This document shows, one piece after another, positions 1 to 8,058 of a DNA stretch of 64,000 bases. The notes under the pieces are model-generated. The model ran no database searches and had not been told where the DNA came from. It worked only from the letters and a program-made list of their open reading frames with translations. Position 1 is the first letter of the stretch. Each line of letters opens with the position of its first letter. A program made the position numbers and the translations under genes. Location of the stretch: positions 1 to 64,000 of the forward strand of contig JAJPJQ010000051.1 of NCBI GenBank assembly GCA_021324155.1, written 5' to 3'. This stretch comes from Pseudomonadota bacterium. Lineage in GTDB: Bacteria; Desulfobacterota; Binatia; UBA9968.

Positions 1-32
1 ACATCGATCGCGTTTGCCATCGTGTCGCTCGC

Positions 33-1031
33 TTATGACTTCGCGAAAGCCTTGGAAAAAAGTTTCTTCGCATTCTCTTCGGTGATTTTTTTTCTGTCCG
101 CTTCCGAGAGCCACTCGATCGATTGGAAGATCGGCACGATGTCCTCGAAGTTGCGGCCGGTCTTCGGGTCGATAACGTTGACCGCGCCGAACATCTCGGT
201 CGCGAAGAGCACCCGGTCGGCGCCGACGCGCTTGATCAAGAGCTCCATCGATTCCTTGTCGTAGATTGCCATGTCCCAGTAGACGCGGCGCGCGGCCTCT
301 TCGAACGGCTCGTGACCTTCCTTCACGTGCATGCCGCGCTGGCGATTCCACTGGAACGGAATCGCGCCGCCGCCGTGCGGAATGATGACTTTGAGCTTGG
401 GAAAATCCTTGAACACACGCGATTTGAGAATCTCGACCGCCGCCGCGTTGTGCCAGCCGATGTAGTACGAGTTGGTCAGATGGAGCGAGGGATTCAACGA
501 GGCGCTCGCGTGCAGCGTGCACGGGATATCGAGCTCGACCAATTTTTCCCACAACGGATACCACCATTCCGAAGCGACCGACGGCGTCAGCGGCTCCTTG
601 CCGCCGGCGGGATCGGGATTGACGTTGCAGCCGACGAAGCCCATCTCTTTGACGCACCGGTCGAGCTCGTCGACCCACTCTCTCGGGCTCACGCCGGGAG
701 ACTGCGGCAGCTGACACACGGGCGAGATTTTGTCAGGAAAGAGCTTCGCGACGCGCCCGATAAGATCGTTGCACGCCTCCGTCCAGTAGCGGCTCACCAG
801 CGGCGAGCCGAAATGGTGCCCCATCGCGGACGCCTGCGGCGAGAAGAGGAGCCGGTCGATGCCGGTATCCTTCATGCGCTTGAATTGTCCGTCGAGCGAT
901 CGCGCGAGCGTCTCGTCGCCGATCTGGAGCTTGGCGCGGAGCGGATTGCCCTGCTCGATAATTTGCCGCGCGCGGTAAGCGAGCAACTCCATGGGAGCGG
1001 AAGTGTAATGCGTGTGCGCGTCGATGATCAT
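33..1031 (-). CDS. ACMSD-type amidohydrolase
   Basis: A 332-residue cytosolic metal-dependent hydrolase or decarboxylase of the amidohydrolase_2 (ACMSD-like) family, a TIM barrel. The N-terminal metal motif is H6-x-H8 (DAHTHY). H174 and H219 (in IPHGGG) fit the next two metal or catalytic histidines. The position that is usually Asp near the C-terminus appears as Glu (LFATEM, about E279). A GAGGTG ribosome site sits about 7 nt before the ATG. The gene diverges from an HpcH/HpaI aldolase across 75 bp, so both may act in one aromatic or dicarboxylate degradation route. The substrate cannot be read from the sequence. The family call is firm; decarboxylation rather than hydrolysis is inference. 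Confidence 0.9.
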   Translation of the reverse strand: MIIDAHTHYTSAPMELLAYRARQIIEQGNPLRAKLQIGDETLARSLDGQFKRMKDTGIDRLLFSPQASAMGHHFGSPLVSRYWTEACNDLIGRVAKLFPDKISPVCQLPQSPGVSPREWVDELDRCVKEMGFVGCNVNPDPAGGKEPLTPSVASEWWYPLWEKLVELDIPCTLHASASLNPSLHLTNSYYIGWHNAAAVEILKSRVFKDFPKLKVIIPHGGGAIPFQWNRQRGMHVKEGHEPFEEAARRVYWDMAIYDKESMELLIKRVGADRVLFATEMFGAVNVIDPKTGRNFEDIVPIFQSIEWLSEADRKKITEENAKKLFSKAFAKS

Positions 1032-1106
1032 GCTTTCACCTCGATCAAATTGTCACCGAAAACCCGCTCTGCTATAGATGGTTTTCTTAACGAAAGGAAC
1101 ACGGAT

Positions 1107-1970
1107 ATGCCAGACATACCGCGACTGAATGGAGTAATCAAAGCCCTGGAGGCCGGCCAGACCGCCTTCGTCGCTTTCACGCCCGTGGATGCCGAGAGCG
1201 CGATCGCCATGGCGGCCTCCGAGCTCGACGGCGTCGCCTTCGAGATGGAGCACTCGCCGCTCGATTTCACGGGCTTGCGATCCACCCTCCAGTTCATGCT
1301 CGACCGGCGCGAGATCGTCGAGCGCAACACGCTGACGCCGAAAGTCACGCCGCTCGTGCGCATCCCGCCGAACGGCAACGAGATGAATCAATGGATCGCC
1401 AAACAGGTGCTCGACATTGGCGTCTTCGGCATTATTTTTCCGCATATCAGCACGATGGAAGAAGCGTGGAACGCCGTCGGCGCGTGCCGCTATCCGCGGC
1501 TCCAGACGGCGCCGATCGCGAATCCCCCCGGCATCCGCGGCGACGCGCCGCAGCGCGCCGCCCGCTATTGGGGGCTCACGCAGCAGGAGTATTACAAACG
1601 GGCCGATGTCTGGCCGCTCGCGCCCGACGGCGAGGTGTTAGTCATCATCCAGTGTGAGGATATGCGCGCCATCGATAATCTGCCGCGCATCCTGAAGGAA
1701 GTTCCCGGCATCGGCGTCGTGCTGATCGGCGAGGGCGATTTGAGCCAGGAGCTCGGCCATCCGCGCGACTACGACCACCCGGTCGTGGCCAAAGAGATCA
1801 ATCGCATTTTGGAAATCTGCAAGCAGCACAATGTCGTCTGCGGTCATCCCCATCCCGACGCCAAGAACATCGACCGCCTGGTAGCGGCCGGCTACCGCTT
1901 CTTGATGCCGAGCGCGCCGCGCTCGTTCGGCGTTCTGACGCAAGGCCGGAAACTTACGGGAAGGAATTGA
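1107..1970 (+). CDS. HpcH/HpaI-family aldolase
   Basis: A 287-residue class II (metal-dependent) aldolase of the HpcH/HpaI/citrate lyase beta family, which cleaves 4-hydroxy-2-oxo acids or related compounds to pyruvate-type products. The barrel core includes AFEMEHSPLD, the family segment IIQCEDMRAIDNL carrying the metal-ligand Glu, and the GEGDLSQELG segment carrying the second acidic ligand. The reading frame is open far upstream, but ATG 1107 is chosen because GAAAGGA lies about 8 nt before it and homology begins there. It diverges from the amidohydrolase at 33-1031, which suggests a joint catabolic role. The substrate is unknown. Confidence 0.9.
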   Translation: MPDIPRLNGVIKALEAGQTAFVAFTPVDAESAIAMAASELDGVAFEMEHSPLDFTGLRSTLQFMLDRREIVERNTLTPKVTPLVRIPPNGNEMNQWIAKQVLDIGVFGIIFPHISTMEEAWNAVGACRYPRLQTAPIANPPGIRGDAPQRAARYWGLTQQEYYKRADVWPLAPDGEVLVIIQCEDMRAIDNLPRILKEVPGIGVVLIGEGDLSQELGHPRDYDHPVVAKEINRILEICKQHNVVCGHPHPDAKNIDRLVAAGYRFLMPSAPRSFGVLTQGRKLTGRN

Positions 1971-1985
1971 ACGATGGGGCGGCAT

Positions 1986-2768
1986 TCAGACGCCGTTGCG
2001 CGCGAACAACCACAGCTCGGTCGTGGCAATAAGATTTTGCAGGCAGTGCATGAGAATCGGCGTGTAAAGCGATCCGGTTTGCAAACGTGCAAAGCCCAAC
2101 AAAATGCCCATCACGCCGATCATTGTCATGTCGTAGAAGTCATATTGCTGGTGAATCGCGGCCCATAGCGCCGCGGTCAGGAAGATAGTTCCTGTGGGCC
2201 GCAGCCGTGATCTTGCCCACCCGGCAAAGATGAATCCTCTGAAGAAAAGTTCTTCAAAGACCGGCGCAGCGACGGCTATGCCTAGCCAGAATAGCGGAAC
2301 GCTACCGGCTGTTAAGTAGGCTTTGACCATAAAGTCCGGCACGACATTGCGCTTGAGCAATACGCTGCTCGTATCGCACAGTGCCCACAATGCCACCGCG
2401 ACGCCGAGCCATTTGAAGATCGCTGTCGATCGAGGCGACTTTAAGCCAAGATAATCCGAGACGCTTATGCCTTTACGCACGCCGGCCAAGAGGAAAATCA
2501 ACCCGCCGCATACGAAGGCCGTCGCGATCGAGACAATGGCCAGATAGAAGCCTTCTGCCACAGTGGATTGAATGAGCTTACTCGCGGTTTCGACAGATCC
2601 GCCTGGGTACCGCGCTGCAATAATAAGACCTGCGGGTAAAAGAGCGACGATCAGGTAAACGACAGCTACTAGGATGGCGAATACCGTAGTCCACCAAAAT
2701 CCCCATGGCACGCCCGTGGAGCGAAGATCCTGTGCGTCTCCTCCGGAATTTTCCGTAACTGCGGTCAC
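1986..2768 (-). CDS. CPBP-family intramembrane glutamic protease (CAAX protease-like)
   Basis: A 260-residue polytopic membrane protein of the CPBP/Abi family. The diagnostic EExxxR motif is EELFFR (E172, E173, R177), followed by the second-motif His in AAIHQQ (H206) and the last one in LMHCLQN. Several hydrophobic segments fall at about residues 28-50, 75-95, 118-135 and 155-172. Members process prenylated or other membrane proteins, or confer immunity to bacteriocins. The partner here is unknown. It converges on the aldolase gene with a 15 bp gap. A short inverted repeat (GTATC-N4-GATAC, 2775-2788) lies just upstream of the start. Confidence 0.88.
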   Translation of the reverse strand: MTAVTENSGGDAQDLRSTGVPWGFWWTTVFAILVAVVYLIVALLPAGLIIAARYPGGSVETASKLIQSTVAEGFYLAIVSIATAFVCGGLIFLLAGVRKGISVSDYLGLKSPRSTAIFKWLGVAVALWALCDTSSVLLKRNVVPDFMVKAYLTAGSVPLFWLGIAVAAPVFEELFFRGFIFAGWARSRLRPTGTIFLTAALWAAIHQQYDFYDMTMIGVMGILLGFARLQTGSLYTPILMHCLQNLIATTELWLFARNGV

Positions 2769-3006
2769 GTGGCCGTATCATACGATACCAAAGCGCGAAC
2801 TGTCGACCGGTAATCTTAGAGCAAAGGCCTCTACACGACGGCTAACGTCAAATTTCATTTGCCCGCCTTGTGCTCGTTTGCGACGGGTAGTAAGGAAATT
2901 TTATCGGGTCGTATTGCCATTGAAATGTGCGCCTGACTTCGGTACCGCATCGCGCAGTCGGCCGAATTCGTAATCCCGGCGCTTTTGGGCCCGCAGTCCG
3001 CCCGCG

Positions 3007-3993
3007 ATGACGTCCGTATCGCCCGCTTTCCCGAATCCAGATGAGATTGTCGGCTCTTCGCCCGCCGTTCGCGCGGTCCTTGCGCGGGTCGAGAAGGTCG
3101 CTCCGGCCGACTCAACGGTCTTGATCACCGGCGAGACCGGTACGGGAAAAGAACTCGTCGCGCGCACGATTCACAATCGCTCGCGCCGCGCCGGCCGGCC
3201 GTTCGTCGCCTTCAACTGCGCGGGAATTCCAGCCTCGCTCGTCGCTTCAGAGCTGTTCGGCCATGAAAAAGGCGCTTTCACCGGGGCGCAGCAGCGTCGC
3301 CTCGGCAGGTTCGAGCTGGCCGCCGGCGGCACGATTTTTCTCGACGAAGTCGGCGAGCTGCCGGGCGAGACACAGATTGCGCTCCTCCGCGTTCTGCAAG
3401 AGCGCGAATTCGAGCGCGTCGGAGCCGCCGAGCCGATTCACATCGATGTGCGGGTCATCGCCGCGACCAATTGCGACCTACAGGAGGCCGCCGCTACGGG
3501 AAAATTCCGACTCGATTTGTTCTATCGTCTCAATGTTTTTCCCATCGAGATGCCCGCGCTTCGCGAGCGCCGGCAAGACATTCCAGCGTTGCTCGAATAT
3601 TTTCTCAAACGGTACTCCGAGAAGACCGGAAAAGAATTCCGCGGCACCGACAAGAGAACGATAGAGCTGTTCGAGAACTACGACTGGCCGGGCAATATCC
3701 GTGAGCTGCAAAACGTCGTCGAGCGATCGGTCCTTGTCTGCGACAGCGAGCTTTTCGCCGTCGACGCGAGCTGGCTTTCAAGTGCAAAGCTTCGGCCCGC
3801 CCAGTCGTCGGCCCTCCTTCCTGAAAGACTATTGCAACAGGAGCGAAAAATCATAGAAACCGCCTTGGCCCAAAGCAGCGGCAAGGTCTCCGGACCGGCC
3901 GGGGCGGCGGCGAAACTCGGCGTCCCGCCTTCCACGCTCGAATCGAAGATCAAGTCGCTGAGGATCAGGAAAGCCGCGTTCAAACCGAACTAG
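3007..3993 (+). CDS. Sigma-54-dependent activator, AAA+ and Fis domains only
   Basis: A 328-residue enhancer-binding protein that would open sigma-54 RNA polymerase promoters. Walker A is GETGTGKE (42-49), the sigma-54 contact loop GAFTGA is intact (89-94), Walker B is FLDE (111-114), and a Fis-type helix-turn-helix occupies about residues 275-320. The N-terminal sensor domain (GAF, PAS or receiver) of related FhlA-like proteins is missing. The same frame is closed by TAA at 2971-2973, only 11 codons before this ATG, so no sensor domain is encoded immediately upstream in frame. Activity may be constitutive or controlled in trans. The target genes are unknown. Confidence 0.9.
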   Translation: MTSVSPAFPNPDEIVGSSPAVRAVLARVEKVAPADSTVLITGETGTGKELVARTIHNRSRRAGRPFVAFNCAGIPASLVASELFGHEKGAFTGAQQRRLGRFELAAGGTIFLDEVGELPGETQIALLRVLQEREFERVGAAEPIHIDVRVIAATNCDLQEAAATGKFRLDLFYRLNVFPIEMPALRERRQDIPALLEYFLKRYSEKTGKEFRGTDKRTIELFENYDWPGNIRELQNVVERSVLVCDSELFAVDASWLSSAKLRPAQSSALLPERLLQQERKIIETALAQSSGKVSGPAGAAAKLGVPPSTLESKIKSLRIRKAAFKPN

Positions 3994-4004
3994 TCGCAGG
4001 CTTT

Positions 4005-4023
4005 GCGTCAGGCAGCCTGACGC
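4005..4023. terminator. Shared hairpin between convergent genes
   Basis: A perfect 8-bp stem (GCGTCAGG / CCTGACGC) with a 3-nt loop lies at the convergent ends of the sigma-54 activator and the PfpI-like gene and overlaps the latter's stop codon. There is no U-run on either strand, so intrinsic termination is uncertain. It could instead protect 3' ends. Confidence 0.4.
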
Positions 4024-4562
4024 GACGCGCGGCTGAAACAGCCGATGACCTCGCGGTTGAAAGCCGGAATGTCCTGCGGCTTGCGGCTGGTGACGAGATT
4101 GCCGTCGACGACGACTTCCTCGTCGACCCATTCGGCGCCGGCATTGCGCAGATCGGTCTTTAGCGACGGCCACGCAGCGATGCGGCGTCCGCGGGCCTCA
4201 TTCGCCTCGATAATCGTCCATGGTCCATGGCAGATCGCTGCGACCGGTTTTCCATCTCGAAAGAACGCCTTTACAAATTCCACGGCTTTCGGCTCCATCC
4301 GCAGCTTGTCGGGATTCATCACACCGCCGGGCAGGAGCAGAGTATCGAAGTCCTGCGGCTTGGCGCGCTCGATCGGCAAGTCGACCGGCAAGTCATCGCC
4401 CCATTCGGTAAATTTCCACCCACGCACCTTCTCATGCTTCGGAGAGACGATGCGCGTCGTCGCGCCGGCCTTGTCCAGCGCCTTTCGTGGTTCGGTCAGC
4501 TCCACCTGCTCGAAGCCATCGGTAACCAAAATCGCTACTTTGACCCCCTCGAGATCCGCCAT
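4008..4562 (-). CDS. DJ-1/PfpI-family protein
   Basis: A 184-residue class I glutamine amidotransferase-like protein of the PfpI/YhbO type, associated with stress protection, deglycation or proteolysis. The nucleophile elbow AICHGPW gives Cys111 followed by His112, and Glu18 in DGFEQVE is the conserved acidic partner. Length matches the family (170-190 residues). AGGAGG lies close before the ATG. It heads a minus-strand set of small stress-type proteins (monooxygenase-like, DUF5335-like, HdeD-like). Protease versus deglycase function cannot be decided here. Confidence 0.92.
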   Translation of the reverse strand: MADLEGVKVAILVTDGFEQVELTEPRKALDKAGATTRIVSPKHEKVRGWKFTEWGDDLPVDLPIERAKPQDFDTLLLPGGVMNPDKLRMEPKAVEFVKAFFRDGKPVAAICHGPWTIIEANEARGRRIAAWPSLKTDLRNAGAEWVDEEVVVDGNLVTSRKPQDIPAFNREVIGCFSRASRQAA

Positions 4563-4599
4563 AGGTCTCCTCCTGAAAAGTAAAATTTTGGGTAAAACC

Positions 4600-4902
4600 C
4601 TACTCGTCGAGCTTCGCTGCCAGCACCTCGATCTTCAAAATCGTCGGCGGCGAAACAAACAACTCGGCGGCTTTGGACTTGAGCGCGGCGGCGACGCGCC
4701 CCATAAGATGCGTCTCGCGGCCGGCCTCATCAGGAAAAACGTCGAAGATGCCGAACGTCGAGGGGCCCAGGCGAAGCGCGAACCATGCCGTCGTCGCCGG
4801 CTCTTCCTGAACGATCGGCAAAGCCTGACGCAGGAATTCTTCGACCTCGCGTTCCCTGCCGGCTTTCGCCTCCAGGTGAACGAACAATCCGACTTTGACC
4901 AT
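4600..4902 (-). CDS. Antibiotic biosynthesis monooxygenase (ABM) domain protein
   Basis: A 100-residue dimeric alpha/beta-barrel ABM protein, probably a quinol-monooxygenase-like or heme-degradation-fold enzyme. The pattern is a first strand (MVKVGLFVHLEAKAG), a helix rich in Glu and Arg, and a central strand TTAWFALRLGPSTFGIFDVF that is typical of the family. AAAGGAGA precedes the ATG. It lies 37 nt upstream of the PfpI-like gene on the same strand, in a run of small stress-related proteins. The substrate is unknown. Confidence 0.8.
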   Translation of the reverse strand: MVKVGLFVHLEAKAGREREVEEFLRQALPIVQEEPATTAWFALRLGPSTFGIFDVFPDEAGRETHLMGRVAAALKSKAAELFVSPPTILKIEVLAAKLDE

Positions 4903-4942
4903 ATATTCTCCTTTTTTTCAGCCCCGGTACCGCGCCATGCGC

Positions 4943-5317
4943 TCAGGTTTCCGGCAATAGGCGGTCCGTTTGATTGACGCCGATGCGCACGAAAGTGACA
5001 AGCGTCTTGCGCCCGTCGCTGCCTTCGATCTCAATCGCTTCGTCGCCGGCAATGCTGGGCGATTTGCACCAGACCCGCTCGGGAGCTTCTATGATATGCA
5101 CCACATGCCCGTCGAGCTGATTGCCCACACTGATCTCGATGCGCGCGATAGGATCCTTCAGATCCGCCATGACTCCGGCAAGGGGTTTACGCGCCTGCTC
5201 CTGATCGCCGATGTCATTTCCCATAATTTCGACGTTGACGATCCAGCCTTCGTGGCGCAAGTTGAATTCGTCAAAAAAAGGCGTCCACTGCGCGCGTGGA
5301 ATTTCTTGAGTTAGCAT
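4943..5317 (-). CDS. DUF5335-like protein
   Basis: A 124-residue soluble protein resembling the DUF5335 family. It opens with the pattern IPRAQWTPFFDEFNLRHEGW and continues with a predicted beta-rich region. An AGGAGG ribosome site sits before the ATG. No catalytic residues or membrane segments are visible. It lies between an ABM-domain protein and a thioredoxin-2 fragment, all on the minus strand. Function is unknown. The family name is from memory of the N-terminal pattern. Confidence 0.7.
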   Translation of the reverse strand: MLTQEIPRAQWTPFFDEFNLRHEGWIVNVEIMGNDIGDQEQARKPLAGVMADLKDPIARIEISVGNQLDGHVVHIIEAPERVWCKSPSIAGDEAIEIEGSDGRKTLVTFVRIGVNQTDRLLPET

Positions 5318-5345
5318 TATAAGCCTCCTGAGTCGCTCATGGTCG

Positions 5346-5522
5346 TTATGCGGGGACCTCGGCAGCGTATGTGGAATCAGTGACGTTGACCGGCGCGGCG
5401 TCGACGCGGAGTTCGGCCTTACAGCGGCCGCAGCGCGCCTTTAAGCCGCGCGCCAAATTTTCCACCGGCAACCGGTTGGTCGCACCGCAAGCCGGGCAGC
5501 GAGTAAATGCCGGAGACGCCAC
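5346..5522 (-). pseudogene. Truncated thioredoxin-2 (TrxC) zinc-ribbon fragment
   Basis: A 58-codon frame from GTG 5520-5522 to TAA 5346-5348. It encodes CPACGATNRLP, then CGRCKAEL, then VNVTDSTYAAEVPA. This is the N-terminal zinc ribbon of thioredoxin 2 (TrxC), with both CxxC pairs, followed by the first strand of the thioredoxin fold. The frame then stops. The catalytic WCGPC region is absent, and the next gene starts 28 bp further on. AGGGA lies about 11 nt before the GTG, so a stand-alone zinc-ribbon peptide may still be made. A truncated gene is the simpler reading. Confidence 0.65.
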
Positions 5523-5545
5523 CGTTCACAGTCCCTATTTCGCAG

Positions 5546-6157
5546 TCATGCGGGATGATGCGCCGGATGCAGGGCGCCGGAACGCTCCCATGAACGTAGC
5601 CGAAAGCCGAGTCCAACCAGCAGCACGCCGAAGACCAGCGCGTAGGCGCCGATCCAGAGAACCAGCGCTAAGACGCCGGGGCCCGGGAACATCGCCAGCA
5701 ACACGCCGAGAGCGATCGAGATGATACCGCTGAGAACCAGCAACCATTCGTTATCGATCACCTTCCTCAGCCGGAATGCCTCGACGATCTCCAGCGCGCC
5801 CGTGATGAGCGCCCATGCGGCGATCACGTAGAGCAAAGCAACCGCCGTGATTCCCGGCCAAACAAACGTAATGATGCCCGCAATGATGCCGACTAATCCT
5901 TCGAGCAGCAGCACCCACCAGCGCCTTTCCGTAGTGTTGCGCACCGCGCTGATGAGCGTAAGCACGCCGTCGACGAGCGCATAAGCGCCGAACAGCAGGA
6001 TCAGAACTGCAAGCGAGATGGCAGGCGCGAAGAATGTGGCGATACCGAAGACAATTCCGGCAACGCCGCGAAGCAGGACGACCCACCAGTTGCTCGCCAA
6101 TGTACCTACTTCTGGAAGCTGGCCGGGGCGATCATACGCTCCTTCAACAGTATCCAT
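5546..6157 (-). CDS. HdeD-family (DUF308) membrane protein
   Basis: A 203-residue inner-membrane protein with about six hydrophobic helices in three repeated pairs, the HdeD/DUF308 pattern (for example WWVVLLRGVAGIVFGIATFF and later WWVLLLEGLVGIIAGIITF). HdeD is linked to acid resistance in enterobacteria. The role outside that group is not settled. AGGAGG precedes the ATG. It begins the minus-strand cluster of stress-type proteins and diverges from an Hsp20 gene. Confidence 0.88.
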   Translation of the reverse strand: MDTVEGAYDRPGQLPEVGTLASNWWVVLLRGVAGIVFGIATFFAPAISLAVLILLFGAYALVDGVLTLISAVRNTTERRWWVLLLEGLVGIIAGIITFVWPGITAVALLYVIAAWALITGALEIVEAFRLRKVIDNEWLLVLSGIISIALGVLLAMFPGPGVLALVLWIGAYALVFGVLLVGLGFRLRSWERSGALHPAHHPA

Positions 6158-6250
6158 GGAATTTACCTCCTAGGATTAAAAGCAACGCCTATGCCACGCT
6201 GTCGGATCGGGAAACTCCCCTGTTTCACGGGTAGCGAACGGCGGGGGGTT

Positions 6251-6270
6251 GCGAATTTCCGCGAATTTAC
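6251..6270. repeat. Two tandem 10-bp direct repeats upstream of hsp20
   Basis: Two adjacent 10-bp units, GCGAATTTCC and GCGAATTTAC, differ by one base. They lie between the divergent HdeD-like and Hsp20 genes, about one helical turn each, which would suit a protein binding twice to the same face. No regulator is identified. Confidence 0.5.
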
Positions 6271-6292
6271 GATCACTCGCGATTTTTTCGCA

Positions 6293-6311
6293 GGAAGAAT
6301 TCACGTCTTCC
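6293..6311. promoter_or_regulatory. Inverted repeat, possible operator
   Basis: GGAAGA and TCTTCC form a perfect 6-bp inverted repeat with a 7-nt spacer, upstream of the Hsp20 start. It does not match the CIRCE consensus. A regulatory role is inference from position. Confidence 0.35.
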
Positions 6312-6384
6312 TACGATTCGCAGTGGTCTGTCAATTGCACACATGTCGCGATGAGGTAAAAAATTTTTCTCAATGGAGGAAGCC

Positions 6385-6927
6385 ATGGCAAAAGAGAGTA
6401 GAGATTTGACGCGGCAAGAGCGGCAGCAAGGCGGAAGCATAACACCGTTCAGGCCTCTGGCCGAGATCGCGCGCTGGGAGAGGGACTTCGATCGTATGCT
6501 GGAGAATTTTTTCCGCGGCGGATTCCCGATGGCGTTCGAAGGCCGCTGGAGCGATCGGCTGGGCATGAGAGAACTCGCCGTCGATCTTTACGAGGACAAG
6601 GACGATATCATCGTAAAGGCGGAGATGCCGGGCCTGAGCAAAGACGATATCGACGTCAACATCACCGACCATCTTCTCATCCTAAAGGGAGAGAAGAAAA
6701 AGGAAGAGGAAACGAACGAGCGGGACTACTATCGGTCTGAGCGTGTTTACGGATCTTTCATGCGTTCGATACCGCTCCCCGTCGAGACGGATCCGCAGAA
6801 GGCGAAGGCCAGCTTCAAAAACGGAGTCCTGGAAGTCCGACTGCCGAAGAGCGAGGAAGCGAAGAAAAAGGAGATCAAAGTCAACGTGGAGGGCGAGCCA
6901 GGCGAGTCCGGGCAACGTCGAAGCTAG
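6385..6927 (+). CDS. Small heat shock protein (Hsp20/alpha-crystallin)
   Basis: A 180-residue ATP-independent holdase chaperone. The alpha-crystallin domain spans about residues 60-160 and shows the family patterns AEMPGLSKDDIDV, a charged loop with RSERVYGSF, and the final-strand motif FKNGVLEVRLPK. The start is placed at ATG 6385 rather than ATG 6373 because GGAGG (6375-6379) would serve the later codon. Direct and inverted repeats lie upstream. Together with a second Hsp20-like gene and Lon nearby, it suggests a protein-quality cluster. Confidence 0.93.
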   Translation: MAKESRDLTRQERQQGGSITPFRPLAEIARWERDFDRMLENFFRGGFPMAFEGRWSDRLGMRELAVDLYEDKDDIIVKAEMPGLSKDDIDVNITDHLLILKGEKKKEEETNERDYYRSERVYGSFMRSIPLPVETDPQKAKASFKNGVLEVRLPKSEEAKKKEIKVNVEGEPGESGQRRS

Positions 6928-6985
6928 CGCGGCAGCGTCGTCGAACGGCAACCAGACGAGCGCCGGGCAGGTCGGCGCTCGTCTT

Positions 6986-7537
6986 CTAACTTTTATCTAT
7001 GACTTGGCCGTTGACCGGATCGGCGACCGCGGCTTCCAAGCCGCGGACCCCCTTCCACTCGTCGGCCGGACGGACGCGTCCGTCCGTGCCGATCTGGTCG
7101 AGCCCCCAGTAAATCTCTAAACAATGGCCGTCGGGATCGAGGAACTCGACGGCTATCTGGCAGCCGGCGCGGCGCCGACCGTCGAAGGTGATCGGCACGC
7201 TGAATTCGCGCAGACGGTCGCGCACGCGAAACACTTCTTCCACCGTGCCGACCTCGAAAGCGATATGATGCAGCTCCTCGTGCTTCGATTGTCCGTGACC
7301 TGCGCCGACCAAGGCGATCGAATGATGGTCGGTGCCGCAGCGCAGAAAAGCGAAGCCGCCCGGCTGCATCTCTTCGGGGTACACGTCGGAGACTTTAAAA
7401 CCTAGTACTTCGGTATAAAATTGCATCGAGCGCTCGAGATCCCCGACCATGATCACGATGTGACCGAGGCGGCGCACCTTGAACGGCATTTTTTCCGGCG
7501 GGCTCAGCTTGCGCAGTTTGTGAACGTCGACGGCCAT
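6986..7537 (-). CDS. VOC-family (glyoxalase/dioxygenase-fold) protein
   Basis: A 183-residue vicinal-oxygen-chelate protein. Paired beta-alpha-beta-beta-beta modules begin at LGHIVIMVGDLERSMQFYTEVLGF and end at FLDPDGHCLEIYW. Candidate metal ligands are the His in the first strand, a middle His (in EELHHIAFEV) and the terminal Glu of CLEIYW. AGGAGG lies before the ATG. It is one of four VOC genes in the window. It may be a dioxygenase or a lyase; the substrate is unknown. Confidence 0.88.
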   Translation of the reverse strand: MAVDVHKLRKLSPPEKMPFKVRRLGHIVIMVGDLERSMQFYTEVLGFKVSDVYPEEMQPGGFAFLRCGTDHHSIALVGAGHGQSKHEELHHIAFEVGTVEEVFRVRDRLREFSVPITFDGRRRAGCQIAVEFLDPDGHCLEIYWGLDQIGTDGRVRPADEWKGVRGLEAAVADPVNGQVIDKS

Positions 7538-7692
7538 TTCACAGCCTCCTTTTCGCTCATACCCCGGTAAAATATTAGTCGAAGCGACAGACGAAGAAAA
7601 GCCCGTGACGGCTTTCGATCATGTCTTGGAAAGACGCTCAAAGTGTGTTTTTTTATATCTTGGCGGTGGAGTTGCGGCCTGCGCGTCGTTCT

Positions 7693-8058
7693 ATGCCATT
7701 AAAATCCAATCAAATGCCGGTTATCTTCGGCGCGGCCCAAAGCGTCACGGAGAGGCTGTGGCGGCCGGCCGCCGATATATATCAAACCCGCGACGGCTGG
7801 ATCATCAAATACGCCGTCGCCGGCGTGAAGCCGGAGGATATGAAAATCGCGATCAAGGGGTCTGCGATCACCGTGAGCGGCTTTCGCCGCGATTGGAAGC
7901 TGGAAGAAGGCTGTACGTATTACGCGATGGAGATATCCTACAACCGCTTCGAGCGCACGATCGAGCTGCCGTGCCTGCTGGACGGCGCCGAGGTGCGGAT
8001 GGAAGCGCGCGACGGCATCCTGATTGTCAGGCTCAAGTGCCGGGGAGTGAATCCGTGA
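7693..8058 (+). CDS. Hsp20-like protein coupled to Lon
   Basis: A diverged small heat shock protein of about 121 residues. The alpha-crystallin patterns are visible: VAGVKPEDMKIAIKGSAITV, a central RFERTIELP strand and the final DGILIVRLK strand. The start is uncertain: ATG 7621, 7693 and 7714 are all in frame and none has a strong ribosome site. 7693 is a compromise. Its stop overlaps the lon start by 4 bp (GTGA), so the two are translationally coupled. This fits a chaperone passing unfolded clients to a protease. Confidence 0.82.
   Translation: MPLKSNQMPVIFGAAQSVTERLWRPAADIYQTRDGWIIKYAVAGVKPEDMKIAIKGSAITVSGFRRDWKLEEGCTYYAMEISYNRFERTIELPCLLDGAEVRMEARDGILIVRLKCRGVNP

Noticed and set aside
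2674-2973. Plus-strand frame before the sigma-54 activator, possible sensor domain
   Set aside because: It ends at TAA 2971-2973, overlaps the CPBP gene start and has no recognisable domain.
5371-5724. 117-codon plus-strand frame across the HdeD-like gene end
   Set aside because: No homology and antisense to two better features (TrxC fragment and HdeD-like gene).
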